Origin: Pempheris klunzingeri
Lineage: Eukaryota > Chordata > Actinopteri > Acropomatiformes > Pempheridae
NCBI RefSeq assembly: GCF_042242105.1
Contig: NC_092024.1
Location: 8,689,501-8,753,500, forward strand
DNA: 64,000 bases
Direction: 5' to 3'
Shown here piece after piece: positions 46,683 to 59,300 of the stretch; positions within the stretch are counted from its first letter, which is position 1; each line of letters starts with the position of its first letter. Under the pieces are notes generated by a model. The model had not been told where the DNA came from. It did not search any database and saw nothing but the letters and a program-made list of their open reading frames with translations. The translations under genes and the position numbers were made by a program.

Positions 46683-49204
46683 AAAGCAAATATCATCATT
46701 CATACCTTTGCAAGTCCTATTAACCCACTTTTCTTCATAATAGTTGTGTGTTAATTAATAAATTAATTAATGAGACAAGTATTTACTAATACCCAGTGGG
46801 CTTCAGTGAAATCACTTAAAGAGTTACTTTAAAGGTGTTTTAGTTTTGCACTTCAATTAACAAGTGGCATTAAGCAGAGTTTTTAGTGTCCTGACTCTTT
46901 GTCCATAGTATGAGCCATGTGCCAAAAACACTGGATCTCATGGACAATTCCCATGATTCAACTCAGCATCATCTTGCATCAGACCCTGCCTAGCAAACGT
47001 CTCAGCGTTTTACACTGCATGCTTTCAGTTTACTCTGTCACAAGTAAAACGATTTTCATGTGTGGAATTGGTGACGCACCCGTTTAAGATAACGTCCACA
47101 CAGGACCAGAATCTGGGAAAATGTTTTAGATCCTTCTTGATTAGAATTTCTTTGCTAACGTGCTAATGAGAGGGAGGTGGCAGTTTCTAAAAATTCTAAT
47201 TAGGACATTTTGAACATCACAAACACTTCACAACACATCACCGCTTCAGTCAGGAAAATAAAAGGAGCCACTCGTGAAGACCTAAAGTCAGCGGAAACAG
47301 GCAGACAAAATAATACTGAATTGTGTTTGGATGAAACTTGACACTTATTTCCCTCTCTTTTCTTATTCCTCCCAGATGCTCATGTTGCTGTTAAGGCTGA
47401 AACACACCAAAACTCATTAATTCTGTTAAGTCTGTTTCATCAGTCGCGTATTGAAAATTTACAACTGTGGTCAGCCCATAAAGCTTATAGTAGCTGAAGC
47501 CCTCAAGCATATCAAATCCACGGGGAGACAGAGCACAGCGCCTTTTAACAACAACCAGTTAAATTACTGTCATCATCCCAGAGAAAAGGTGAACACAAGG
47601 GTCACCTAATTGTACCGGGCGAAACAACAATTGTGATCTAAAAGCCCAGTGGGCAGCGGTTATTGTGGTGCAAACCTTTAGCGCGCTGGGAAAATCCTCA
47701 TTTCAAATATGGTTTCAAATGGTTTGAGCTGAGCTTAGAGTTGAGTTGTATTGTGCAACAGGATCCAGCATTAAACCATCCAACAAAATCACAAGTAACC
47801 TGACAGAGTTTCAAGAGTTCACTTCAAGAGTTTGTCTCAGGCCACGTCAGCGATGGGGAGAGTGGATTACAATGATGCCTGCATATTGTTTCAGGCTGCT
47901 GAGGAGCCTGGAAGTGGAATTATTTCCTGTCTAGCACTTGTGTGCCGAACAGGAAATTATAATAATAATATTTTTCGCTTTTTGACGGAGTCATGCATTT
48001 AAATGAAGCTGCACTGAAGATTGTTTTTTTCTTTTTACTGAATAAATCATCAGTTTCCTTCAAACAATCTGAATCAATAATAAAATGATACAACAACAGA
48101 ATATTGTTGGCAACCAATAACTCAACGTGATTGGGTAACACTTTGATCTGCGGATTACAGTGAAAGTCAAAGAATACATGATAGGCTTGTTTACCATCGA
48201 GGTCAACAGTAGTTTTCTTTCTGATTATTTATATAACATTATATTTGAACCGGTATCCTACTGTACTGCTTTAGTGACCTGACTGAAAGTGAGACTTTTA
48301 AGAGTGTAAATTAAAATATGCATTCAACCACCCACTTCAGATCTATAATGCTTACAAATGAATGCCCCAGAAATGTAATTACGGTGTTTCACAACAGCAA
48401 CACCTGTTCAAAATAATAAGAAAATGAAATATGTATAAATATAATTGGAGCAGATAGTGTAGCTGTTTTCATTGTTACTTTCTAATCATGCAAATCTTCA
48501 AAGTTCAAGATTTCTGAGCAAACATCTTGAGAGTACTTTTCATGCCAGATTTCTAACACAAAGGATATCACTTTCATTTTGTCTTTTGGAGACACTTTCC
48601 ATTCATTTGCATTTTGAAACGGGGGTGCGTATTACTTCTGGAAGCACTGTTGTGAGTGCTTGAGCTCTGACAGTTTTGAAATAAGAAAATAAAAGATCCT
48701 GTTGATAGCTTCCCATCAATGAGAGCTGAAGCCGTCTGGCTGATGAATACTGAGATGAATGCAAACTGTGCACTTACTTGACCCCGGCGCCCGCTTGGTT
48801 ATAATGCCCTCTCTGCCTCCATGCGTCAGTCAGAAGAGCTGTTCCAAGGTGGTGAAGGATGGTGGGGGTGTGTGTGCTGCACTCCTCTCCCTGGAACAAA
48901 TGATATATTACATGCACATATGTCTGCATGTATATTTTGCATTGACACCCCCTGTGTTTATGCACTATATTTGACTATGCACAGTCAAATACAGATGAGT
49001 TCATACAAACAGTTAACATTAGTCAAGAGGCACCTGTGCTGTTGGAACATACATTCTTCCATTAGTGACTTTGTGGGAAAGTGGAGTCAGTGATTTTTAC
49101 AGTAACTGGTATCTTCATAATTTCTCTCAAAATAATTATTTAAATGTTTGTACTATTACACATTAGGCCATAAAATACAGATCAAGAAACACTTTTATAT
49201 ACAT
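46683..49204. other. Gene-free stretch downstream of PCARE
   Basis: No exon is recognised. The block at 47590-47720 is less AT-rich than its surroundings and carries AACAATTGTG and a GCGCGC-like TTAGCGCGCTGG; it could be a conserved non-coding element. The rest is ordinary AT-rich sequence. Confidence 0.35.
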
Positions 49205-49400
49205 TTCACTATTCAATGTTTAATGTTCTCAACTTTATTCAGTGTTCTATCATTTTCATTCATGTCAAGTTTTATTCAATATTGTAAAATTTAATTCAGT
49301 GCTCTCAAAAGGTCATTCAGCATTGTCAGGGTTTTATTAATATCCTCAAGTTTTATTCATTGTTCTCGCAACCTCAATTTTTCTCAGACTTTCAGTCCAT
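49205..49400 (+). repeat. Imperfect tandem repeat, roughly 20-30 bp units
   Basis: The phrases TTTATTCAGTGTTCT, TTTTATTCAATATTGT, TTTAATTCAGTGCTCTC, GTCATTCAGCATTGTC, GTTTTATTAATATCCTC and GTTTTATTCATTGTTCTC follow one another at 20-30 bp spacing. This is a diverged minisatellite. Confidence 0.7.
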
Positions 49401-51369
49401 AGTCTCCTAATTTTCAATTCAATTTTCTTATGTTCTTAGGTAAGATTTTTTAACCTATTTTAAAATGAGCAACTATTACAGTCTATGTCTGTAGCTTTCT
49501 AAATAACTTCTGCTAGCTATATAGTGGGCTAATTGGATTTTAAAAACTATTGGTATGTAAATAGTATGCAAAATAGGTGTCAATTTATTGTTGTAAGTTT
49601 TTCTGAGGTTGTAAAATATAAGTAATACTTGCATGTATTAAACACAGGAATGGAAGGCTGGATAATAATAAAAGAGATTAAAAATTAAAACAAAAACAAG
49701 ATTTCTAAAGGATACATGTAACAGGACATGTTGAAACGTTTTGCCACAAGCCATTTTTAACCCATCTTTTATTGAAGGGTTAAAACACTCAATATGCTGT
49801 GAGAGTAGATATATATACTACATTATGAAACATTCAAATTGTGTCAAAGGAGAAAAGATTGATCACTGCAGCAGAATGGAGACGACAATAGAAATACTAT
49901 CAATATTAATAAAACATAGTCAATGTAATGTCTTTCCTTTCTGTTATTCTCTGAATAAGAAATGAGTCTTTAAAGAAAACTGTTTAAACAACGTCTTTGG
50001 CTTTCTCTCAACTACAGCCAGCCTCTACAGTAAATGAGCTGTAGTAATCTGACCGGTGGATTAATCTGTCCTCCTCAGGTTAACTCATTTTGTGACAAGG
50101 ACGGGCTGCATGCAGTCATGCCTGCAGTGAAATCTGTTCTCCACCAGAGGAGTATCTCACCCCACAATCCTTCTCCAAGCGTTCCTCTGCAGTCGAATGA
50201 AGTTAGATTCGCAGACACAAATACAAACGTAACGCAGCCTAATCTCGCTTTTGTTTGTTATCCTTAGATTATGAGACATAACACATCAGTAACTGAACCA
50301 ATGCTGCGTCTGAAGCAGAATTTTCAGATGTAAATGTGCGGGTGGCTCATTATAAATCTGCTGGGTCTGAATCCTCTCCTGAAGGACATGAATGCAAACA
50401 TGTGTGGAAGGAATTGCACTGAATAAAATCATTTCCTTGTTGATGAGGGAACATTCATATAACAATATCCAATTTATTACTAATGATGTTGGTCATATTC
50501 TTTTCTCTGTCTTCATTTTCCTCCTCCATTTCTTTCAATATTCTTTAGTTATTATTTAGTTATTCTTCCTTTTGATAGAAATGTATACTTTAAAGCTAGC
50601 TCGAATATCCACGTTTAAATAAAACAATATTTTACTTGTTATAGTATTTGCATATGCAGTTAATGAAGCCTTAGTAGTCCTGTATTTTCAGTATGTTTGA
50701 GTTGAGTTATCTATATGTCAGTTAATCATGTTGGTTATATTCACAACTTTCAGCCATTCCTCTTGAGGACATTAAGTCCACATTTACATTTATAGAAACA
50801 ATTAATTGTTGGGTATGTCTTTTTTTTTAGAAGTAAAACAATCCACCCACAATCCACCCCTCATGTATAAATTCTGAATATGCACAAAGAGATCATGCTG
50901 TCACAAAACATACGGGATTCATGAAAAGCATCCTTAATGTCGTCTATTTGCTTTTGACTTTGTGTGAGTGGGCTGCCAGTGTTCTCTGGTCCATCTTATA
51001 TTTATAGTTTTTTTAGCTTGCGAGTCTCCATGGCCACGCGGAGAGCGGTGACGTGATAACTGGCCTTCAGTTATTGGTTACGGTCTGCAGACAAATCTAA
51101 CGATGAAGACAGGTGAAAAAAAAAAAACAAGTGGTGTGAAACTAGCAGCTGCTTTACCACCTGTGTGTAGAATTAAACCCCTTCTGTATCTTTATCCTAT
51201 AAGATTACACTTCACAGTGCAGCAAAAAACAATGGGAAGTTCTGACTGTGCATTCATAATTAAGATGTGAAGTTTATTCAATGTCTGTTGATAAAAACTT
51301 TCCATTCATGTGATCTCAATTGATTATTTTGGTATTTTTTAAAATGTATCACTATAACAAGACAGAGAG
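49401..51369. other. Gene-free stretch
   Basis: AT-rich. A CpG-bearing patch at 51017-51090 (CCACGCGGAGAGCGGTGACG) stands out, but carries no convincing exon. Confidence 0.35.
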
Positions 51370-51665
51370 TCCACATTCACTCTAGCAGCTCTGGCATTGC
51401 TGTTAGCTTAACGCTGACATCATCATGTTAACATGGTCATGTTCAGCAGGTGTAACGTTTACCATGATCACCATCTTAGTTTAGCGTGTTAGCATGCTAA
51501 CATTTGGCATTAATTGACATTAATTGCCATGAAACACAAAGTCAGAAGCATAGTAGATTGGACAAAGTGAAATTGTGACAAGCTGATGATACTCGTTATT
51601 TCAGTTCACCCTGAGGGCACATGGTAGGTCTATACTAAAAGTCATGGCAATCTGATAGTTAGCAA
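51370..51665 (+). repeat. Teleost dispersed repeat copy
   Basis: Contains TTAGCGTGTTAGCATGCTAA followed by CATTTGGCATTAATTG, AAACACAAAGTCAG, CTGATGATACTCG, TTCACCCTGAGGGCACATGG and AGTCATGGCAATCTGATAGT. This is the order of phrases in a repeat frequent in teleosts (TTAGCATGCTAACATTTGCT... ATTCATCCTGAGGGGGACAT... TTCATGGCAATCCATC). A shorter fragment lies at 62025-62110. Confidence 0.7.
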
Positions 51666-54600
51666 AAGTTTCTTTTATCACTGTTACATACGGAGTTGGA
51701 TTAAACTGCTAGAGGGCCCCAGGGCAAGAATAAGGCGTTGGCCCCCCAGTAAACACCCCATTCCAACAACTTTCTATGTGGAGTGTATAGCTTGTCCATG
51801 CTTGAATACTACCTATTTTGCATTCAGTTAATTAAACACACATGTATTTGACCTTGGAACTAGATTTTGATAGAAGAGCACTCCTGTAGAAACTGCAGAT
51901 TGTGTTTGAGTTTTCTCAAGATTCCACCCGCTGTTAGAGACTCACATCAAACAGTTCTGTGATTGGATCTTTCTTGCCGAAATTCATGTTGGGAGTCACG
52001 GTAAACTTAACAGATATTCTCTAATTTCATCTTTTGTACTGATGATTCATCCAGTAGAGTTTCATGTCCATCCAAGCTGTAGAAGCGCTCCAAGTCGCAG
52101 TCATTTATCATTGCCTGTGGAAAAATGAAATGGTAAAAAATGGGAAGCAAATTCTGGAGCAAGGGGGACCCGAAATGACTCTTAAGATCAGCAAGTGTCA
52201 GCACACAGCCCCCTCTCGACCTTACTAATAGTATTTTTATCAAGCCAAAATAGATTCTTGGGCTAGTAGGAAGAATTATGGAACCAACCGTTCAATTTTT
52301 ATCAGGACTTAAGGGGATAGTACATTTACTGATGCAAGAACAATCCTGAAATTACAGATCAAAGTAAGAATGCAAGTCTCCATCAAAATGGTTTCCCATG
52401 CTTGGAGCAATCAAAAGAAAACACTGTACGATGCCCAAGGAGAGTAACCGCCTGAGGTGCATTCACAGTTGTATTCACTCTTTACTTTGTACACACACTA
52501 CTGGAAAAGGTAGTTATTCGTACTGCTACCACTGAGTGGCCCAAGGAGTGAATGTTCTTCTTATTTATGCCGCCTTGCAATGCTGTAGGCCTGTGCAAAG
52601 TGTAATTGTTATTCTGAGGCAAAACTTGTTAACAGCTTCGGGAGAGTACCAAATCTGCAGTGAAAGCCATGTAGAGTGGGGACTACGACTTATTGTCCCC
52701 TCCTGGAAGTCATCATGTTGTTCTTGCCCTCTGCATTTATCTAAATGGAAACCGTTTTCATCCAAACACAGGAATCAAAGGATGTTTTTAACCTCATCAT
52801 CACTGGCATCACCGGTCTGATGAGCTCGCAAACCACCAGAGTGTGTGAAAACAGCACTGGTCAGTACAGTACTTGCAGTAATCGGTGGCAGTTAGAATAG
52901 TGTCTGCCTGTGGGTCTTGAGTTCTCAGCATCACAGCTATGCACATGTTTCTTTGAATAGGGTAGCATTGGAAGTGTATATACTGTATATGCAACATTTG
53001 AACCACTTATACTACTATGACTTCCTATTTAGCATTTATAAGCAGTATATAGACACTTATTGACACACTATAATGTAGTTTTAGTCTTTAGTAACATACT
53101 TGTCAGGATGATAACGTCCCATTTGATGTAATTTACTAAATCATTAAATCTTAAGAAAAGGCTTGTAAAGACTCATGTTGTGCCCAGTACTCTGCGTTAC
53201 AGAGTAGCACCAAAACATGTTGAGGTTATTTCTGGACGGAAATAATGAATAATTATCAAAGGCAATTAATAATTATAATGATTAATGTGACTTAGTGTAA
53301 AGTCCACCTTGATCGGGCCACCACTTCGTTAAATGACGAACAGATAGCAATTAACTGATTCAGTCTCATTAAAATAACTAAACTATCAATTTGGTATTAT
53401 GAGTAATAATCAACTTAATAACTACAACCAAAGTTACCATACTGAAAGCTAGTTGAAGGAGTTCTTGACAGAGTAGAGGTTGGCAGTATTCATTCTCATA
53501 CAGCATTAAAGAAGACAGCATGAGTATTAAGCATGTGCTAACTTGCTGGCGTGCTCCTGTTGCTTTGAAGATCAGCTGGCAGACTTCAGGTCATACCTGC
53601 TGAGAAACTTGGTTCATGGCAGGGCTTCGTCTCCCTGCCATGAAAAAGGTAGTCTGCTTGGTACAGGCCCCACTGAGGCTGGAGCTGAAGGAGAGAGCTG
53701 CAGGCCTGGAACTGGACCCCCAGGGGCCCAGACGAGAAGTGTGAGAGAGAAAGAGCAATGGGGGAACTCTGGTTTTGTTGACCTGAGGTTGCAGGATCAT
53801 GTGCCGCACATTGAGCAGTGGTGGCTGGAAAGCTGGGTCCAGGGATGCGTTTAAAGCACATAGGTGTGAAAATTAAGGACTCTGGGAAACTGAGTTCAGA
53901 GAGGGGTTCTGGTGGGTCCAACACTTAAGAAATGCCCAAATGGGCTGCTAGGAAACATTAGTAAGACTTTCCAATCAAGAGCAATAAAAGTCAATATAGT
54001 ATCTTACAGTTTGTTTGAAAGAAAGTGACAACAGAGTTGCTTGACCTACACTGTTAAACATACATGTTTATATATTTACAATATGTTTTATGTATAGTTT
54101 TATGAATATTTTACAGTAAATATACAACAAGTACAATAAGTCTTGAGAAAAGACTTGAGAAAATAATAAAATAAGTCAAGATCCTCTGCATGCATACATT
54201 TTATATTGAACAGGAAGGAATCTAACAATATAACTAGGAATTCAAGTTTTACAGAAATAAAGAAATGTAGAACAAATGTAGAAATATGAAGAAGGTATGT
54301 GTAATGAAGTAATCGTATTGTACATTTACAAGAAGTTCCTGATTATTGCAGACTGAACACTGAGAGGCTAAAATGAGCTGAATATTTAGTAGCTTTTATC
54401 CTTTTTGTAGGCGTTGACAGGGAGTGGATATTAAACACGTACTGCCAGAGCACCTGGTGTTTTTTTATCGAGTTGAAAATAAATGTGTGGGCACCTTCTG
54501 TCAGCTGAAGAAAACTCTTCGCTCACGGTTGTACAATTTATTTCGGTTGGGCTGATATAAACAAAGTTTGCAATGCATTTACCATCACATCTACTCTCAT

Positions 54601-55924
54601 TCAAATGTAACACATGGCATGTTAATCATTGGAGGTAAATGGCGAGTTAAATTATGTATTAATGTTGTTCATTATTTTGGTTTATTTCTCTGTTAATGAG
54701 ATGGAGCTAAAGTGATATTTACTGAATGAGTTCCTCTCATAATTGCCTACTCCACATTGTTATTCCATGTTTGCACAGCCTGACAGGAGGTGAAATCAAC
54801 ATTTGCCTTGCTCTCAAGCTCTTCAATGGATGTCATGCATCCAACAATTGCATTTGTTGACTGGATGTGACTGGTTCACATTAGTTCACATAGGACAGCA
54901 CCCACGCTTGCCAAGCAAACACATTAGATTCACAGACAGTAGCTAGACACACAGAAAAACACATTGATGATGACAATTATATTAATTCTAATCCTTGTTG
55001 AACTGAAGACATGCTGAATTTCTATGAATTATATACTAAGTAAGCTGCCAAGTGCTTTCTGGCTACCGTGCTGGAAGTTAAAAACAGTTCATGCTAAATT
55101 GATGGATGATCCATGAATGTAAATGGAAATGCTTTTATGGCTGGTTCACTAAATTCATCACAGAAAAAAGCTGTGCAACATAAACATCAAAACAGGTCTT
55201 GTAATTGCTTTCTGAAATGATCCATAGGAGCAGTTTCTTACCTGGTGACCCAATATCAACAATTCATATCCATATACAACTCATATGCTTAAGTTTGGGC
55301 AAATAAATCTACTTCATCAGGACTATAGGAAAAATAGTGTGGTCATGGTTAAACCGTTGGATGGAGACAGGATGCGAACAGTGGTCTCTGGTGTTAAATC
55401 AGAAGCTTTGGTAGATTTGACTAACAAAGAGTATCCCAGTCAGAGCCTAAATAGCCCAGTCAGGGCCTAAAAAGTGCACCAGTCGTCCAAATCAAATGAA
55501 AATCAAACGAAAAAGTAGTTCAATCTAGCAACACTGTTTGTATGTCCGAACATCCACCCTAACTTTCTCCCCAAGATGTATTGTGGTGTGTCACACTATT
55601 TCTACTTTCTACTTTGTCAGCATGGACGCAAAGGGTCATTTTTTAGGAAAGCACAATCACGAATAGTGCACATCTGACTTTTTAAATATTAAAATATGTG
55701 AGTTGAACAGCAACTAATATTATGATGGATTACTGGCCGGCGACCTTAAAGGAGTGCTGCTCTGATGCAGCATTGCACTTTTATAACATTGCCTGACTCA
55801 CCATGGACATTAATAAAGTAGTTGAAAGTATTGAAGTCAGTGAAGCAGCATCATCTTTTTATGTCATGCATTCCACTTCCTGTCAAAACCCAGTGCCTAC
55901 ATTACCCACAATGCACCGCAACCA
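51666..55924. other. Gene-free stretch
   Basis: Short frames only. A GC-richer island at 53570-53930 is open for over 100 codons on both strands, without recognised homology. A minus-strand frame at 52007-52243 is only vaguely reminiscent of a decayed LINE C terminus. Confidence 0.35.
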
Positions 55925-56155
55925 ACACCAATTAACTGGGAAATTTCGGTGATGGTAGCAGCTAATGTAGGCTCAACCACCAAACGGCAGACAAACCAAG
56001 TTATCGACCAGATGGTTAACATAGTGGAGCATTTAGCAGCTAAACTGAGCCAGATATTTCCCTCAGGAAGTGGTAGAGACCAAATCAGTGATAAAAGGAG
56101 AGTAAATATTCAATTGAGATTTGTTGGTTGGACAGAAATATGACTCCAAATGAAT
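55925..56155 (+). repeat. Teleost dispersed repeat copy
   Basis: GAGCATTTAGCAGCTAAACT, GAGCCAGATATTTCCCTCAG, GAAGTGGTAGAGACCAAATC, AAAAGGAGAGTAAATATT and ATGACTCCAAATGAATG match a non-coding sequence repeated in many teleost genomes (GAACATTTAGCAGCTAAAGA ... CCAGATATTTCCCTCAGGAG ... TGGAGACCAAAAACAGAGC). The open frame through it is incidental. Confidence 0.65.
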
Positions 56156-56169
56156 GAAAATGTTGTCAC

Positions 56170-56394
56170 TTAACCCTTGTATGGTGTTCAGGTTTGTGGG
56201 ACCCGATTTCATCCGTTTTCATGTTCTTTGTCAAAAGAACAATTATACGATTAATCATTTTTTCAAACTCAGACTCATCAATATGAGCCAAGGCCAATGA
56301 GTCTGAGTTTGAAAAAATAATTAATCGTATCATTGTTCTCTTGATAAAAAAATGAAAACGGGTACCACAGACCCGAACACCATACAAGGGTTAA
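56170..56394. mobile_element. piggyBac-type palindromic MITE with TTAA duplication
   Basis: A TTAA at 56170-56173 and another at 56391-56394 flank a 217-bp element. Its two halves are near-perfect inverted repeats: the left end is CCCTTGTATGGTGTTC and the right end is GAACACCATACAAGGG. The arms extend about 100 bp each (CAAACTCAGACTCAT near the centre and its complement). TTAA duplication and CCYT-starting ends are the signature of piggyBac elements. There is no coding capacity. The arms differ at only a modest number of positions. Confidence 0.9.
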
Positions 56395-59300
56395 ATGTGT
56401 AAACAAGCAGGTTTGCTCATAACTTTACAACTTTGTAAGGTGATGGTATGCCACTTTCTGTTAAAATAATCATTCAACTCGGAATTATATTTCAGCATTT
56501 AGTAGTGAAAAGCCACTCTGCACTTGTTCTCCAGTGTGTCCTCCAAGATGGCACCAGCGATCACTGCAGGAGATCCATGACACAATAGCAAACCAAAGTA
56601 TCACTAACTGAAACTGCTTCCAACTTTACTGAGCTGGCCCAGTTTCTATTCATTACACAAAATCCAAGACCCAAGCAAATACATAAGTCCACAGTGTCTC
56701 TCTCTATCCTATTTACACAGCCTGACTCCTCCGACTGGCTTACAGCTACTGAACTCTCTGGTCCAGCGGGGCTGAGGACAAACACGACCCAGCAGCTGCC
56801 ATGGATGCCTCTTATCAGGCCCTGTGTGTACCCAGTGCTGGTTCGAACAAGGCAGCTCCCAGATAATGTTATCAGATAACCGTCTGTGTCAAATGGCCCC
56901 AACGTGAAGGTGAGCTCCAGCTGGGCTGAACTGATGCAGATGCAGAGATGCAGAGAACATAGCCTCGTGGGGGGAGGGGGAGAGAACAAGATGAGCATTC
57001 AGAGATTTTTCGGCAAAAATCACATTGAAACATCACTATGTCATCCGTGTACCTGTTTTTTATGGTTAGTTTATGTTAGATGAATTTCACATTTTAGACA
57101 AAATGATGCCATCACATATGCTGCAAAAATACTCTTACAGCTATAAACATTTAAACACATGCTCACATTATTATGACTGATTATATCAAGACAGATTGTC
57201 TTTACAATCTGTCATGTCACTAATGAAGTTTGTTGACAAACAGTTCATAGATTCAGCCGTTTATCTGCCAAAATAGCAAGACAGTCAATCACAGTGTTCA
57301 TCTACAACGATGAAAACATTCATTGTCAACCTCTTCTTTTTTCACAGCATAAACAAGTATCAAATTAAATAAAAAGTATTATATATAATGCGAAAAAGAC
57401 TCGGTTTTAATGCAAAGTCTTATCCAACGACTTGCATGCATCTGCAGAATCACGCTCTGTCCTGCATCACCCAAATTATCTAGTTAATAAGTAGACTAAG
57501 TTTGTAGAGCCCAGTAAGAGTTGGAAACTAAACTAATACGGGTACATGAGTACATGATGTGGATGTTAAGGTACTTTTGCTCAACTATCTTCTGCGTTGC
57601 TATCATGAGGAAAGAGAAAGTTCCAGGTTCAGTGTCGACTCTGTGCCATCGAAATCTTTGTCTAGATGTTTGCTAAAGAAATATCACCATGTCATTCAAT
57701 GTTTTAGCTTCTCTTCTCAAGCTAAACTCAGGCATTGAACCAGTATTTTTTCCAGTTTGTGTATGAGAGGGGAGTCAGTCTGTTGTATTGACACTGTGTT
57801 TGTGTGAACAATTGAACATTGCCTTTATACTGATTATGCTTAGAAGAAATGAAAGAATCAAACTCTAAGCCATTACATTGAAGGTCAAACAGCATTCAGT
57901 GACTCTCCAAAGTGCTCTGATTTCTCTCTTTCTGCTCTGTCGTGAACATCCCTGCTTTTTGAATCTCTCTTTTATGTTTATATTACTTCTTTTGTGAGGC
58001 ATACTGTGTTACATATTCCTTTTAATTAGGTGTATAATAGAACATTTTAAGAAATATAGACTTTTTCCATTCAGCCAACCAGAATGTGAAATTATGCATT
58101 CTGGAAGCAAATAATCAAAAACATAATCATTATTACTCATAGTATTTTTGTTTATCTTGTGAATTATTTACTAAAAATGGACCGCTGTATCTACACCCAA
58201 AGCGGACTGTCTAAGCTAAGGATTTGCCGTTGAAGCCTGCAGGCTACCTGAAACCAGTCTGCAGAACATGTTTGAACCTGAAGGTAAAACTTTCAAAAAT
58301 AAATATTTTAAACCCCCACCCCCCCACCCCTAGATTTTGACAGAATCACCCTAGCAATGTTTATTTCCACAATATGGGAATCATGACTAAAATGCAGGTA
58401 GCAGTAGTTGTAACCGTGATCCATGAGGCTTTTTCTTTCACAAGTAAGATTATTAGGGAGGGAGTGAGAAATGGAAACATCTTTGAAATATTGATACCAT
58501 TGTTGTATGTAAACCATTACAAAAAGAGCAATCAGAGAGGCTTTTAATATAATAATGCATGTCTGTGTTTTTCAAAGCATGTCAGTCTTGTGCTTTCATT
58601 ATTAACATGCCGCATGCGAATGTATTCACAAGAGGAATCTTCATACTACTTGCATGAACGCTGTCTTTCATCTACTGTAGATCAGCTGCTTCTTGTTTTG
58701 TTATCTGCGTGCCCTCCGGCCCTGACACTCTTTCATCTCTTAACAATGTTGCTCATAATGAGACTTGTGATGTTCATTTCTGCTGATTGCTTGCTTGGGA
58801 ACATTCATACTGGTTGCCCCATGTGTTGATATTTATGGAAATGACTTGATTATGAGATTGTTTTTCCAGCATGTGTCAGGTATTGCAGACAGGCAGAGAG
58901 GATGAGCGTTGTTAGGGACCGTGCAAAAATGATTCTGGGTGGAGGGGAAGTAAAGGAAAGGGGTGGGGCTATGTTGTTGTTTTTTTTTTAAATCTTATTT
59001 GACTTATTTTATTTTGTTTGACTTTATTTTATTTGCTGAATGGAGGGGAGTTTTACTTTTTGAGAGAATAAACAATGGTCTTTTACTTTTTTTTAAAAAT
59101 TTCAGAATTTTCCTGAGAAATACTCACAGAATGAAATACCCACAAGACTTTAGTGTTCACAGTGACCTGATATTTTCTCTGTTAAAGTCAATCAGCCATC
59201 ATGATCAATGTCAGTTTTGAGTAATACAGAATATACATGCAGAGAGATAACAAATTGAATCACTAATATCCATAAAGATCCATCTGCAATGTATCATTTA

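Noticed and set aside
52007..52243. Minus-strand frame faintly like a LINE reverse-transcriptase C terminus
   Set aside because: The likeness is confined to a few residues, no catalytic motif or neighbouring LINE sequence is present, and I would not trust it without a search.
56166..56387. 73-codon frame in the piggyBac MITE
   Set aside because: The frame runs through the inverted repeats; the element is non-coding.
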